Shown here in pieces: positions 24,382-32,166 of a stretch of 63,593 bases of DNA (positions are counted from its first letter, which is position 1; every line of letters starts with the position of its first letter). This DNA comes from Ruminococcus sp. (GTDB lineage Bacteria > Bacillota > Clostridia > Oscillospirales > Ruminococcaceae): assembly GCA_017519145.1 (NCBI GenBank), contig JAFWTA010000010.1, positions 1 to 63,593 on the forward strand, in the 5' to 3' direction. The notes beneath the pieces were generated by a model that saw only the letters and a list, made by a program, of their open reading frames with translations, made no database searches and was not told the origin of the DNA. The translations under genes were made by a program, and so were the position numbers.

Positions 24382-25185
24382 TCAGTCAGAGAGAAAATAA
24401 CCTGCAAGGACACCTCTTGCCTCATCGTACTCAAAGGTACAGGTGGACAGGAGGACGAGCCTTTTCTGTGACAGCTCCTCCGCAGTTATATCGCTGTGAT
24501 AGGCTGCGGTGTGCAGCAGCAGCTCAGCGTATTCTCTGCGGTCCTTGTCTGTGATGAATACCGTGTTGTAAACAGGTGAGTCGGCGGGGACTGTGAGATA
24601 GGCGAAAAACTCTATCTCCTCCCTGCCCCTGTCGGTTATGATGCAGCCGCGCGGATGGCTGTCCATATAGGAGTTTTCCCTGAACAGTCCCACAGGCGCG
24701 AACATTGCCATATTTTCGTAATTATGGGCGTAGATGACCGAGTTATACCCCGAGAAGTCTCCTGCGCAGCGGTAGTCCAGCACTGGCAGCCCGAAAGGGT
24801 CGCTCTCTCCGTCGAGACCGTGGCTGAGGTAGAAGCTGTTGTCATCGCCCTGAGCGATGGGATAGTCAAGTCCCGTGTCGGGCACATACAGCCAGCCCAC
24901 AGCATCGGAGCAGACCTCCCTGACATCCTCCAGAGGGGAGGGGGGAGGAGCTTCGCCGCTCTCTGCATCGTTTGCCTCTGTGAGCGGAATATCGGGAGAT
25001 ATGGGCGCTGCGGCGGGAGTGCCGTCCACATCGGGACGTATTCGGTCAAAAAGCTTCTCCTGCTTTTCAAGAGCCTCGGATATACGTTTTTCAGGCAGAC
25101 AGACCTTCTGCCGATATCTGTATACCGCAAAAGCTCCCGAAAACAGGAGAAGCAGTATTATTGCTATAATAATTCTCTTTTTCAT
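24382..25185 (-). CDS. Class B sortase
   Basis: A 267-residue membrane-anchored transpeptidase. One N-terminal membrane helix (residues 4-22) is followed by a Pro/Ala-rich stalk (to about 85) and a catalytic domain. His154 is in VIYAHNYENM, Cys249 in LLSTCTFEY, and Arg257 follows in DEARG. The spacing and the extra helix before the Cys loop fit class B. The start overlaps the stop of the preceding gene (ATGA), whose product ends in a PPDTG sorting signal, so that protein is the likely substrate. The product may be attached to peptidoglycan or polymerised. Confidence 0.88.
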   Translation of the reverse strand: MKKRIIIAIILLLLFSGAFAVYRYRQKVCLPEKRISEALEKQEKLFDRIRPDVDGTPAAAPISPDIPLTEANDAESGEAPPPSPLEDVREVCSDAVGWLYVPDTGLDYPIAQGDDNSFYLSHGLDGESDPFGLPVLDYRCAGDFSGYNSVIYAHNYENMAMFAPVGLFRENSYMDSHPRGCIITDRGREEIEFFAYLTVPADSPVYNTVFITDKDRREYAELLLHTAAYHSDITAEELSQKRLVLLSTCTFEYDEARGVLAGYFLSD

Positions 25186-25943
25186 TGCTGTTCCTCTGAG
25201 CGCTTTCTGCGCTTTTTTAACAGCAGCAGGAGCAGCATAAGGAATATCAGACCTGCCATGCCTGCGATACTTATGGTCCAGAAGCTGTCCTTGGCGGAGA
25301 GAAATCCCGTATCGGGGGGATCGTACTCCTCGTCCACAGCTGCATAGAATATCCACTTGAAGATTATCTCGCCCTCTATATGGCGGTCGCCGTTCTTGTC
25401 GCGGACTATGGTTATGCCCTTGTCGGTGACTATACGGGAGCCCTCGTCGATATGGCGTGAATCCTCGCTGAGCCCCGACCACACCACGCTGCATGAGAGG
25501 GTATGGCTGTCACCGGGCTGATAATAGCCGAGATCCTGTATCTCCTGAGTGAGGTCGATATTGCCCTTGCCGTTGACATTTCCCTCAAAGAACTGCTCTC
25601 CGTCGAGGCTCATGGTGCAGTCCACTTCCTCCTCAAGGTCTATCTCGCCGTTTTTGGAGACAGGCTCCACATAGAAATAGATGTGATAAGCCTTGTCCTC
25701 GCGGAGGTTCATGAGCTGGACGTCCTTGGTATAGGTCTCGCCGTAGGTCATATCCTCAACGTGGAAGAAGTACTCGCCGGTGCTGCTGCTGACCACATTT
25801 CCTTCCGAATCCATAGCGGTCAGGTCTGAGGGGAGCCCCTTTACAGCTCCGTCGGGGAGCTGAACAGCTGCCGAAGCCTGTGCAGACGCAGAGAAAAGGA
25901 GGAAAGAGCTGCACAGAGCAGCAATAAATGCTTTTACTCTCAT
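25182..25943 (-). CDS. Surface protein with PPDTG sorting signal
   Basis: A 253-residue secreted protein. It has an Ala/Ser/Leu signal peptide (1-26) and a beta-rich middle (FYVEPVSKNGEIDLEEEVDC and onward). The C-terminus is a classic sorting signal: PPDTG (about 213-217), a hydrophobic helix (WTISIAGMAGLIFLMLLLLLL) and KKRRKR. The motif departs from LPXTG at the first position. It is coupled by a 4-nt overlap to the class B sortase. Function beyond surface anchoring is unknown; it could be the base or tip of the fibre made by the SipW substrate just upstream. Confidence 0.78.
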   Translation of the reverse strand: MRVKAFIAALCSSFLLFSASAQASAAVQLPDGAVKGLPSDLTAMDSEGNVVSSSTGEYFFHVEDMTYGETYTKDVQLMNLREDKAYHIYFYVEPVSKNGEIDLEEEVDCTMSLDGEQFFEGNVNGKGNIDLTQEIQDLGYYQPGDSHTLSCSVVWSGLSEDSRHIDEGSRIVTDKGITIVRDKNGDRHIEGEIIFKWIFYAAVDEEYDPPDTGFLSAKDSFWTISIAGMAGLIFLMLLLLLLKKRRKRSEEQQ

Positions 25944-25988
25944 GCTCTTTCCCCCTTCTGTTATGACTTATGCTGAAATGTCAGAGCC

Positions 25989-27152
25989 TTATGCTCGTGA
26001 CCATGTAGGATTGCCTGTGCTGCCGTCAACGGTCGCATTGGATACCCAAGGTGTTATGGACTTGTCCTCATATACACCTGCTTCTGTCTTTGTCATCTGA
26101 ACGCTGTCAAGACCAACGGTCAGATCGTATGTCAGGTCGAGATAAGCGCCCGCCTGTACGGAATTATCGAGTGTAGCAGCTGTGATCAAGTCGCCTGTGT
26201 TAGCACCTGCGGCGAGAAGCTCATTGTAGTAGAAATATCCGTCTACGTCAGTAGCGTCGCCTGTCAGATCCTGCTTGTATGTCCACTTGGACTTGTTTGC
26301 GGAGTCGAGCTCAAGAGCGATAACGATGTCATCGTCTGTGGAAGCTGCGTCCTCGCCTGCGTATGTAACAAGGATATGAGTAGCGTCGTCCCAGCCCGAA
26401 GCAGCTTCCCAAGCGCCTGTGGTACCGTTCTTCTTTGAGAGAACAGATGTGACATCGCCTGTTACCAGATCCTTTGTGTCCTGTATCTTCACGCCTGTAA
26501 CGCCTGTGAGCTTTCCGTCGTCCTTAGCGCCTGTATCCGTGGGAGCAGGAGCGGGAGTGAGAACAGCGTCAACAGTGAGATCGCCGTTGTCCAGCTTTGT
26601 GGTAACAAGAGCGTAGTACTTGCTTCCGTCAAAGTAATAGCCCGAGTAAGCAAAGCCGTCGGTTATCTGTCTGCGGAAGATATAGAGACCCTTTACAGTA
26701 GGAGTGAACGAATTGGAATTGTTGATGGGACCTGCTTCAACGCCTGTTGCGTCGGTATATGCGAGATAACCGCCTGCCTGAAGGAGTTTGCGCTCAGCAT
26801 CTGTGAGCTCAACAGCATTGTTCAGAGTGGGATTGCTGCTGTAAGCAATGCCGTCGCCAAGCTGAGTACCCTGCAGAGCGTGCTTGAGGTCCAGTCTTAC
26901 ATATGCGTCGATGTTTCCGGTGTTGACAGCGGAAACGTCCTTGTTGATCTCCTGTCCCGGGAGCCATTCCGTGGGAGGAGTAAATGTTTCGGTAATGGAA
27001 ACGCCGTAGTCGGCTGCTGCTGTCAGGCGGTTAGTTACTTCATCACTGGAAGTGAACCATGCAAAGGTGCTGCCTGCTGTGATAACAGCGGCTATCCCCA
27101 GCGCGCCTATCAGGACTTTTTTATCCTTCTTATTATCTTTCGTATTTTTCAT
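25989..27152 (-). CDS. SipW-dependent surface protein D
   Basis: A 387-residue secreted protein. A Lys/Asp-rich start and a hydrophobic stretch end in STFAWFTSSDEVTNRLTAAA, a SipW-type signal with the same SSDxVTNR motif as protein A at 2323. WLPGQEINKDVSAVNTGNIDAYVRLDL is the conserved core of the family. The middle is rich in Asp, Gly and Thr. The frame runs 24 codons upstream, but the ATG at 27152 has AGAGGTG before it. Its dedicated peptidase lies 31 nt upstream. It is probably the main fibre subunit of this second SipW locus. Confidence 0.82.
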   Translation of the reverse strand: MKNTKDNKKDKKVLIGALGIAAVITAGSTFAWFTSSDEVTNRLTAAADYGVSITETFTPPTEWLPGQEINKDVSAVNTGNIDAYVRLDLKHALQGTQLGDGIAYSSNPTLNNAVELTDAERKLLQAGGYLAYTDATGVEAGPINNSNSFTPTVKGLYIFRRQITDGFAYSGYYFDGSKYYALVTTKLDNGDLTVDAVLTPAPAPTDTGAKDDGKLTGVTGVKIQDTKDLVTGDVTSVLSKKNGTTGAWEAASGWDDATHILVTYAGEDAASTDDDIVIALELDSANKSKWTYKQDLTGDATDVDGYFYYNELLAAGANTGDLITAATLDNSVQAGAYLDLTYDLTVGLDSVQMTKTEAGVYEDKSITPWVSNATVDGSTGNPTWSRA

Positions 27153-27183
27153 AATCTGCACCTCTCTTAAAAAATTTTTATGT

Positions 27184-27798
27184 TCACTCCGTCTTTTCAG
27201 CAGTCTCGGGAGCTTGCGGAGCATTGTCCGTTTCTTCGCTCTTGGGAGCGAGATACATATTCAGCAGTCTGAAGAATATCCACAGCAGAATTATAAGTGC
27301 TGCTACGAAATACCATCTCAGCTGTACAAAGCGTACGATATATCCCAGCTTGGGGATACTGAACTTCACGCTTCCGATCACTCTGCTCTGATCTATGAGC
27401 ATGGCGTCCTCGGCATCGTTTGCATCACCCTTTGTTCTGAAGCAGGTAACCCCCGTACCATCGTAGTTTTCCAGTTTCTGGGTAACACGGTGGGTAAGGT
27501 AAGCGTCAGAACTGCTTGACGGATTGAAAGTTATCACGTCGCCCACATTGATATCCGAAGCGTTCTGCAGCTTTACGAATACCATATCGCCTGTCTTGTA
27601 GGTAGGACTCATAGAAGGAGTCAGTACGGTGTAATACCTGTAGCCGAATAAAGATTTCTGCGGGCTGTGATCTGCGGCGAACAAAACAGCCGCTATGATT
27701 ATCCCTATGGCGAGCAGATATATAAACAGCTTTTTCACAAAGCCGAACACCTTGTAGCCCGTACTCCGTGCGGGTACATTATTCGCTTTTTCGCTCAT
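27184..27798 (-). CDS. sipW: ER-type signal peptidase I, SipW-like (second copy)
   Basis: A 204-residue membrane peptidase. A membrane helix (about 23-42) is followed by LTPSMSPT with nucleophile Ser62. The base is His103 (YLTHRV), and GDANDAED (124-131) holds the Asp residues. A second membrane helix spans about 170-190, with a Glu/Pro-rich cytoplasmic or external tail. Ser/His chemistry marks it as the SipW/ER class. The start has AAGGGGAG before it; an upstream in-frame ATG at 27879 lies in promoter sequence. It heads a minus-strand block with one substrate, a sortase substrate and a sortase. Confidence 0.9.
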   Translation of the reverse strand: MSEKANNVPARSTGYKVFGFVKKLFIYLLAIGIIIAAVLFAADHSPQKSLFGYRYYTVLTPSMSPTYKTGDMVFVKLQNASDINVGDVITFNPSSSSDAYLTHRVTQKLENYDGTGVTCFRTKGDANDAEDAMLIDQSRVIGSVKFSIPKLGYIVRFVQLRWYFVAALIILLWIFFRLLNMYLAPKSEETDNAPQAPETAEKTE

Positions 27799-27869
27799 AG
27801 CACTCCCCTTCCGAGAATGATATAGTATGACTGTTATTAAAGAAAAATTATTATCTTTAGTGTAATAAT

Positions 27870-27898
27870 ATAATACCATATAATCATTATATAGTCAA
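27870..27898 (-). promoter_or_regulatory. Sigma-A promoter of SipW locus 2
   Basis: On the minus strand, TTGACT (27893-27898), a 17-nt spacer and TATTAT (27870-27875), about 65 nt before the signal peptidase start. Confidence 0.75.
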
Positions 27899-28024
27899 GT
27901 GAATTGCGCAAAATTTGACGGTTTGCACAGTAGAGAAAAATTATGCGGCTTTTTGTAGAAAATAACAGTTTTCACATGGTTTGAAAGGGGAAAAAAAGAA
28001 ATTTCAGTAGATTTTTGTGGAACA

Positions 28025-28065
28025 AATGGTAATTTCTATGTCTATTCGCAAGATTAATGGTAATT
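28025..28065. promoter_or_regulatory. Two AATGGTAATT motifs, 31 bp apart
   Basis: Exact 10-mers are at 28025-28034 and 28056-28065. The 31-bp spacing is close to three helical turns, so bound proteins would sit on the same face. They lie between the two divergent promoters and match the site at 2155-2164 upstream of SipW operon 1. Confidence 0.5.
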
Positions 28066-28129
28066 TTCTTAACTCAGAGTGTCAATTTTTGCTGACTTTT
28101 GATGTTTTGTTCAGTTTTTGCTGTTTTAG

Positions 28130-28158
28130 TTGACCGCCTTTGTGAAAAATGTTATACT
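28130..28158 (+). promoter_or_regulatory. Sigma-A promoter of CotH-dockerin gene
   Basis: TTGACC (28130-28135), a 17-nt spacer and TATACT (28153-28158). The -10 context GTTATACT matches that of the SipW operon 1 promoter. The leader would be about 170 nt. Confidence 0.7.
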
Positions 28159-28215
28159 GAAATTACGGAATATAGTCAAAAAATGAACTTCAAGTGAAAA
28201 AATCAATGGCGGGAT

Positions 28216-28259
28216 TTTAAGATTACTTTAAGACTATTTTAAGATTGCAAATTTATCAT
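28216..28259 (+). promoter_or_regulatory. Three 11-bp-spaced TTTAAGA repeats and a -10 box
   Basis: TTTAAGATT, TTTAAGACT and TTTAAGATT start at 28216, 28227 and 28238, an exact 11-bp period. TATCAT follows at 28254-28259. Direct repeats of TTHAAVA type with 11-bp spacing just before a -10 box are how PhoP/OmpR-family activators bind in Firmicutes. A second, activator-dependent promoter for the CotH gene is inferred. Confidence 0.45.
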
Positions 28260-28334
28260 AAAGACACGATATGAACGTAAAACGGGCAAAAACTCGGTTA
28301 AAAACATGAAAGATCACATATGGAGGGATATGAA

Positions 28335-31300
28335 ATGATCAAAAGAACAGCAAAAAGAACAGGCGCAGGCATAATGAGCCTTGCCCTCATCCTTGGTTCG
28401 GCAGGATTTTTACCTGCACCCAAGGCAGCGGCAGCAGGAGCAGTCACCATCAATGAGGTCTGCCCCAAGAACAGCACATACCCTGCCCCCGACGGCGGTT
28501 TATACGACTGGATCGAGCTCTACAACGGCTCGGGAAGCGCAGTTGATATCAGCGGCTGGGGCATCACAGACAAGGAGGATACTCCCTACCGCTTCACTAT
28601 ACCCTCGGGTACAGTGCTTCAGGCAGGAGAGAGAAAGATATTCTTCTGCGACGGAACAGCAGGCGAGACCAACAGCAGCATAGCTCCATTCGGTCTTTCC
28701 ACCAGCGGCGAGATACTCACTCTCACAGACGCTTCCGGCAATGTGGCTTCACAGATAACTTTCGGCGATATGGCTAAGGACACCTCCTATGGTCAGTATC
28801 CCGACGGCAGCGGAGATTACTTCGTTCTGGCTGCTACTCCCGGGGCAGCCAACAAAGCTCCCGAGGGCTCAAACGCAGTAAGGACACCTTCCTTCTCGGC
28901 TGAGAGCGGCTTCTATAACAGCGGTTTTTCACTTTCCATCGACGTTCCCGAGGGAACAACAGTTTACTATACGCTTGACGGCAGCGACCCCACATCATCA
29001 TCCGAGAGGTACACGGGCCCCATCAGCGTCAAGGATATGACCAGCGAGCCCAATAAGCTCAGTGCAAGAACAGATATCACAGCCTATACTGATATCCTCG
29101 CTCCCGAGGAGGGAGTCCTCAAGGCAGCCGTAGTACGCGCTGCGGCAGTTGACTCTCAGGGACGCACCAGCGATATCATCACAAAGACCTACTTTATCGG
29201 CTCAACAAATGTTGACAAGTATAAGAATATGAAGGTCATCTCACTCGTTACAGACCCCGATAACCTCTTCGACTATGAGAAAGGTATCTATGTAAAGGGT
29301 AAGGTATACGACGATCAGAACGGCGGAGGCGGCTGGACAATGCCCGGATGGGGCGGCCAGCAGAATCCCGGACAGCAGATCCCCGGACAGCAGGATCCCG
29401 GACAGCAGATCCCGGGACAGCAGGATCCCGGACAGCAGGATCCCGGACAGGGCTGGAATCCCGGCGCATGGGGTCAGCAGGACGGTCAGCAGCAGGGCTG
29501 GGGCAATTTTAATTTCGGCGGCGCAGGCGATCCCGTGGCTCTTGCAGATGAAGGCGGCCAGCAGCAAGGCGGCTGGGGCGGCTTCGATATGGGAGGCGGC
29601 GGCTTCGGCGGTGGCGGCTTCGGCATGGGCGATTTCGCATTCATGTCACAGGCTAACTACAACCAGAAGGGACCCGAGTGGGAGCGTCCCGCAAATATCG
29701 AGATATTCGAGAACGGTCAGAGCGTAGTTTCCCAGAACGTGGGCATCAGGACAAAGGGTGCTGCATCCCGTGCATGGGCACAGAAGAGCTTCAATGTCTT
29801 CTCCCGTATGGACTACGGCAAGGGCGAGGTGGAGTACGACCTCTTTGAGGGCAAGTCCACCAAGGAGAAGAACGGCAAGGTAATAGACAAGTTTGACGGC
29901 TTCACCATCAGAAACGGCGGAAACGACAACATGGCAGGTTATTTCCGTGACTCTGTGAATCAGGCTCTCGTATCCGACAGACACAATATGGCAACTCAGG
30001 CTACAAGCGAGTGCATCCTCTTTATCGACGGCGAGTTCTGGGGCATCTATCAGCTTACTGAGAAGTATAACTCCGACTACTTCAAGTCGCATTACGGCGT
30101 GAAGAAAAACGATGTCGCCTTTGTCAAGAACGGCAATCTGGAGGAGGGCAGCGATTCAGACCTCAGCGACTGGAACAACCTGCTCAACCAGATATCAAGC
30201 GCCGATATGACCAATGAGGCTACATACAGGCAGTTCTGCGAGAAGCTGGATATGCAGAGCTATATAGACTACTTTGCAGCTCAGATCTACTGGGCTAACC
30301 ACGACTGGCCCGGCAACAATACCGCTGCATGGCGCGCAAATACAGTCGATCCCGAAAATCCCTATGCAGACGGCAAGTGGCGTATGGTGCTCTTTGATAC
30401 CGAGTACAGCGCTAACCTTGCAGACAAGGTAAACGAGACAGGTCCTACCTATAACAGCTTCAGCCAGTTCGGCGGAGGCGGAGGCTTCGGCTTCGGAATG
30501 GGCGGAGGCGGACTCAGCGGCTCATTTACCTCACTGATGAAGAATGCAGAGTTCAAGAAGCAGTTCGAGCTGACATTCATGGACCTTGCAAACTATAACT
30601 TCGATACCAAGAAGACCACAGCTGCCATCAACTACTACAAGGGCTTCAAGCAGCAGATAGTTGATACCTATGCACGTTTCCCCTCATCGAAGAACATCCA
30701 CAATGCACAGACCTTCGATCAGGATTATCAGCTCCTCGAGACCTTCTACAACACCAGATTCGGCAATGTTACAAGCCAGATGAAGAACTATATGTCACTT
30801 CAGGGCGACCTTGCAACAGTTACCGTAAATAACGACGGCTCAAAGGGCTCTGTAAAGTTCAACACCATCAACCTTGACGACTCTCTCAGCACATGGAGCG
30901 GAAAGTACTACACAGACTATCCCGTTACCGCAAAGGCTGTGGCAAAGGAAGGCTATACCTTCGATCACTGGGAGGTAACAGGCGCAAATGTTTCCGATAC
31001 ACGTTCCGCCGAGATAACAGTTCCCGTAAGCGAGGGCGTTACCATCAAGGCTGTATATACAGCAGGTGCAGCTCAGCCCGTGACTACCACCACAACTACC
31101 ACTACTACCACAACAACAACGACCACAACGAGCACAGCTGTTCCTACAGGCATGATAAAGCTTGGCGACACAAACTGCGACGGCACCGTTGAGCTGGCTG
31201 ACGCTATCCTCATCATGCAGAGCCTTGCAAATCCCAATAAGTATACACTTACAGATCAGGGCAAGCGCAACGCAGACGTTGACAAGGCAACTGAGGGACT

Positions 31301-31364
31301 TACCTCAAATGACGCTCTGAAGATACAGGAGTTCCTCCTTGGAAAGATAAAGACACTTGACTGA
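28335..31364 (+). CDS. CotH-family dockerin protein with lamin-tail domain
   Basis: A 1009-residue secreted protein. After the signal peptide comes a lamin-tail domain (about 35-165, with YDWIELYNGSG) and a chitobiase-type C-terminal module (VYYTLDGSDPTSS). The CotH domain starts at about 299, is split by a Gly/Gln/Pro-rich insert (329-435), and resumes with GIRTKGAASRAWAQKSFNVF, NHDWPGNN and LFDTEYS, which correspond to the kinase-like core of CotH. A beta-domain, a Thr linker (about 917-935) and a type I dockerin (941-1009, DTNCDGTVE) follow. It thus carries a CotH kinase-type fold into a cellulosome. An ATG at 28320 lies in the ribosome site; the ATG at 28335 follows GGAGG by 8 nt. Confidence 0.88.
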   Translation: MIKRTAKRTGAGIMSLALILGSAGFLPAPKAAAAGAVTINEVCPKNSTYPAPDGGLYDWIELYNGSGSAVDISGWGITDKEDTPYRFTIPSGTVLQAGERKIFFCDGTAGETNSSIAPFGLSTSGEILTLTDASGNVASQITFGDMAKDTSYGQYPDGSGDYFVLAATPGAANKAPEGSNAVRTPSFSAESGFYNSGFSLSIDVPEGTTVYYTLDGSDPTSSSERYTGPISVKDMTSEPNKLSARTDITAYTDILAPEEGVLKAAVVRAAAVDSQGRTSDIITKTYFIGSTNVDKYKNMKVISLVTDPDNLFDYEKGIYVKGKVYDDQNGGGGWTMPGWGGQQNPGQQIPGQQDPGQQIPGQQDPGQQDPGQGWNPGAWGQQDGQQQGWGNFNFGGAGDPVALADEGGQQQGGWGGFDMGGGGFGGGGFGMGDFAFMSQANYNQKGPEWERPANIEIFENGQSVVSQNVGIRTKGAASRAWAQKSFNVFSRMDYGKGEVEYDLFEGKSTKEKNGKVIDKFDGFTIRNGGNDNMAGYFRDSVNQALVSDRHNMATQATSECILFIDGEFWGIYQLTEKYNSDYFKSHYGVKKNDVAFVKNGNLEEGSDSDLSDWNNLLNQISSADMTNEATYRQFCEKLDMQSYIDYFAAQIYWANHDWPGNNTAAWRANTVDPENPYADGKWRMVLFDTEYSANLADKVNETGPTYNSFSQFGGGGGFGFGMGGGGLSGSFTSLMKNAEFKKQFELTFMDLANYNFDTKKTTAAINYYKGFKQQIVDTYARFPSSKNIHNAQTFDQDYQLLETFYNTRFGNVTSQMKNYMSLQGDLATVTVNNDGSKGSVKFNTINLDDSLSTWSGKYYTDYPVTAKAVAKEGYTFDHWEVTGANVSDTRSAEITVPVSEGVTIKAVYTAGAAQPVTTTTTTTTTTTTTTTTSTAVPTGMIKLGDTNCDGTVELADAILIMQSLANPNKYTLTDQGKRNADVDKATEGLTSNDALKIQEFLLGKIKTLD
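29357..29455. repeat. Six PGQQ-type 15-bp repeats in CotH gene
   Basis: A run of 15-bp units alternates PGQQI and PGQQD within the insert that splits the CotH domain. It is followed by Gly-rich GGGFGGGG segments, one of which recurs at about 30470-30515. It is probably a flexible, slippage-prone spacer. Confidence 0.85.
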
Positions 31365-31394
31365 TAAAAAAGTGAAAAGAGAATAATAAACATA

Positions 31395-31432
31395 CCCCGA
31401 AGCGGCTGATGGGCTGCTTCGGGGGATTTTTT
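31395..31432 (+). terminator. Terminator of CotH-dockerin gene
   Basis: CCCCGAAGC pairs with GCTTCGGGG across a GCTGATGGG-type loop, followed by TTTTTT. Confidence 0.9.
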
Positions 31433-31475
31433 CGTATATTACATTCGTGACTCCGAGAACGGATTTCCCTGCAGC

Positions 31476-31520
31476 GGGCGGATAATATCCGCCCCTACAG
31501 GCTAATGGCTAAAGGCTGAA
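31476..31520. repeat. Interspersed palindromic repeat, copy 1
   Basis: GGGCGGAT-AAT-ATCCGCCC (31476-31494) is followed by CTACAGGCTAATGGC and AAAGGCTGAAAA. Related pieces appear at 32442-32490 and 42144-42167. It looks like a short non-coding dispersed element parked in intergenic sites next to terminators. Confidence 0.6.
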
Positions 31521-31548
31521 AAAGGAGACCGTAAGGTCTCCTTTTTTA
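31518..31548. terminator. Terminator of XRE regulator gene
   Basis: AAAAAGGAGACC, a GTAA loop and GGTCTCCTTTTTT form a near-perfect stem touching the stop codon of the minus-strand regulator. It can work in both directions. Confidence 0.85.
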
Positions 31549-31773
31549 TACATCAAATATATCATCATAGCTGACACCGAGCAGCTTTCTCAGCAGGATT
31601 ATCTCATCGGGATAAAGATGACGCTGTCCCACTTCTATCTTAGCAATGGCGCTCCGTGTTATATCGCAGCCGTTGACCTGCAAGCGTGCGGAGAGCTGTT
31701 CCTGCGTTATATCCGCTTTTTCGCGAAGCCGCCTGATATTTGCGCCAACCGCCTTTTCCACCTCTTTATTCAT
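31546..31773 (-). CDS. XRE-family helix-turn-helix regulator
   Basis: A 75-residue protein that is essentially one Cro/CI-type HTH domain. GANIRRLREKADITQEQLSARL forms helices 1 and 2, ITRSAIAKIEVGQRH the recognition helix and turn, and the end (DEIILLRKLLGVSYDDIF) the closing helix. The ATG at 31773 was chosen; a TTG three codons upstream is possible. It is divergent to two small genes, with a perfect inverted repeat between them, so it probably represses that pair and itself. Confidence 0.88.
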   Translation of the reverse strand: MNKEVEKAVGANIRRLREKADITQEQLSARLQVNGCDITRSAIAKIEVGQRHLYPDEIILLRKLLGVSYDDIFDV

Positions 31774-31824
31774 AATGAACAAATCCTCTCCCGATTTTTC
31801 TGCACTTGAACAAGCACAAAACTG

Positions 31825-31853
31825 TTGATTTTATTATATCCGTATGTTATAAT
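31825..31853 (+). promoter_or_regulatory. Sigma-A promoter of small-gene pair
   Basis: TTGATT (31825-31830), a 17-nt spacer and TATAAT (31848-31853). On the opposite strand the same stretch offers a -10-like TATAAT for the regulator, so the two promoters overlap. Confidence 0.75.
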
Positions 31854-31857
31854 AAAA

Positions 31858-31877
31858 TTGCACCCGAATAGGTGCAA
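31858..31877. promoter_or_regulatory. Operator-like inverted repeat
   Basis: TTGCACC and GGTGCAA, separated by 6 nt, form a perfect 7-bp inverted repeat 5 nt after the -10 box. Its place over the transcription start, next to a divergent XRE gene, makes it the likely binding site of that regulator. Confidence 0.6.
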
Positions 31878-31919
31878 AGAATGATTATACAACACATGAA
31901 TTCTTTAAGGGGGAAAACT

Positions 31920-32153
31920 ATGAGCAGATATAATATGTGTCCTGATTGCGGACGTCGACTTCATCGGAAACTGGATTGTTTTGGCAATTGGGACGGAGAA
32001 AGCTATTATTGCGAATATTGTTCTGATTTGTACGATGATGATGAGGGCATTAGCGTTTATGAAGCAGCTGATATTTGGGCTTCAAACGGAAAAGATGAGG
32101 ATTATATGTTTGGCTATTCTGAGGAAGAATTGGAAGATGCACTTAACAGTTAA
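31920..32153 (+). CDS. Small CxxC-pair protein
   Basis: 77 residues, cytosolic. CPDC (about 7-10) and CEYC (about 31-34) would hold one zinc, and the C-terminal half is very acidic with EEELEDAL. AAGGGGG sits 6 nt before the ATG. Codon use is more AT-rich than that of neighbours, and it pairs with the next small gene and a divergent XRE regulator, which looks like a recently gained cassette. I do not recognise the family. Confidence 0.65.
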   Translation: MSRYNMCPDCGRRLHRKLDCFGNWDGESYYCEYCSDLYDDDEGISVYEAADIWASNGKDEDYMFGYSEEELEDALNS

Positions 32154-32166
32154 AGCAGGTGATATA

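Larger units (their letters stand above)
27799..28334. other. Regulatory gap between SipW locus 2 and CotH-dockerin gene
   Basis: A 536-nt AT-rich divergent intergenic region with no coding frame. It holds a promoter for each direction, two exact AATGGTAATT motifs, and three TTTAAGA direct repeats. It is the densest regulatory area in the window. Confidence 0.75.

Noticed and set aside
24370-24400. Inverted repeat TTTTTCTCTC/GAGAGAAAA as a terminator between sortase and sigma genes
   Set aside because: It lacks a T run on the minus strand and partly lies in the sortase coding end; the genes are probably co-transcribed.
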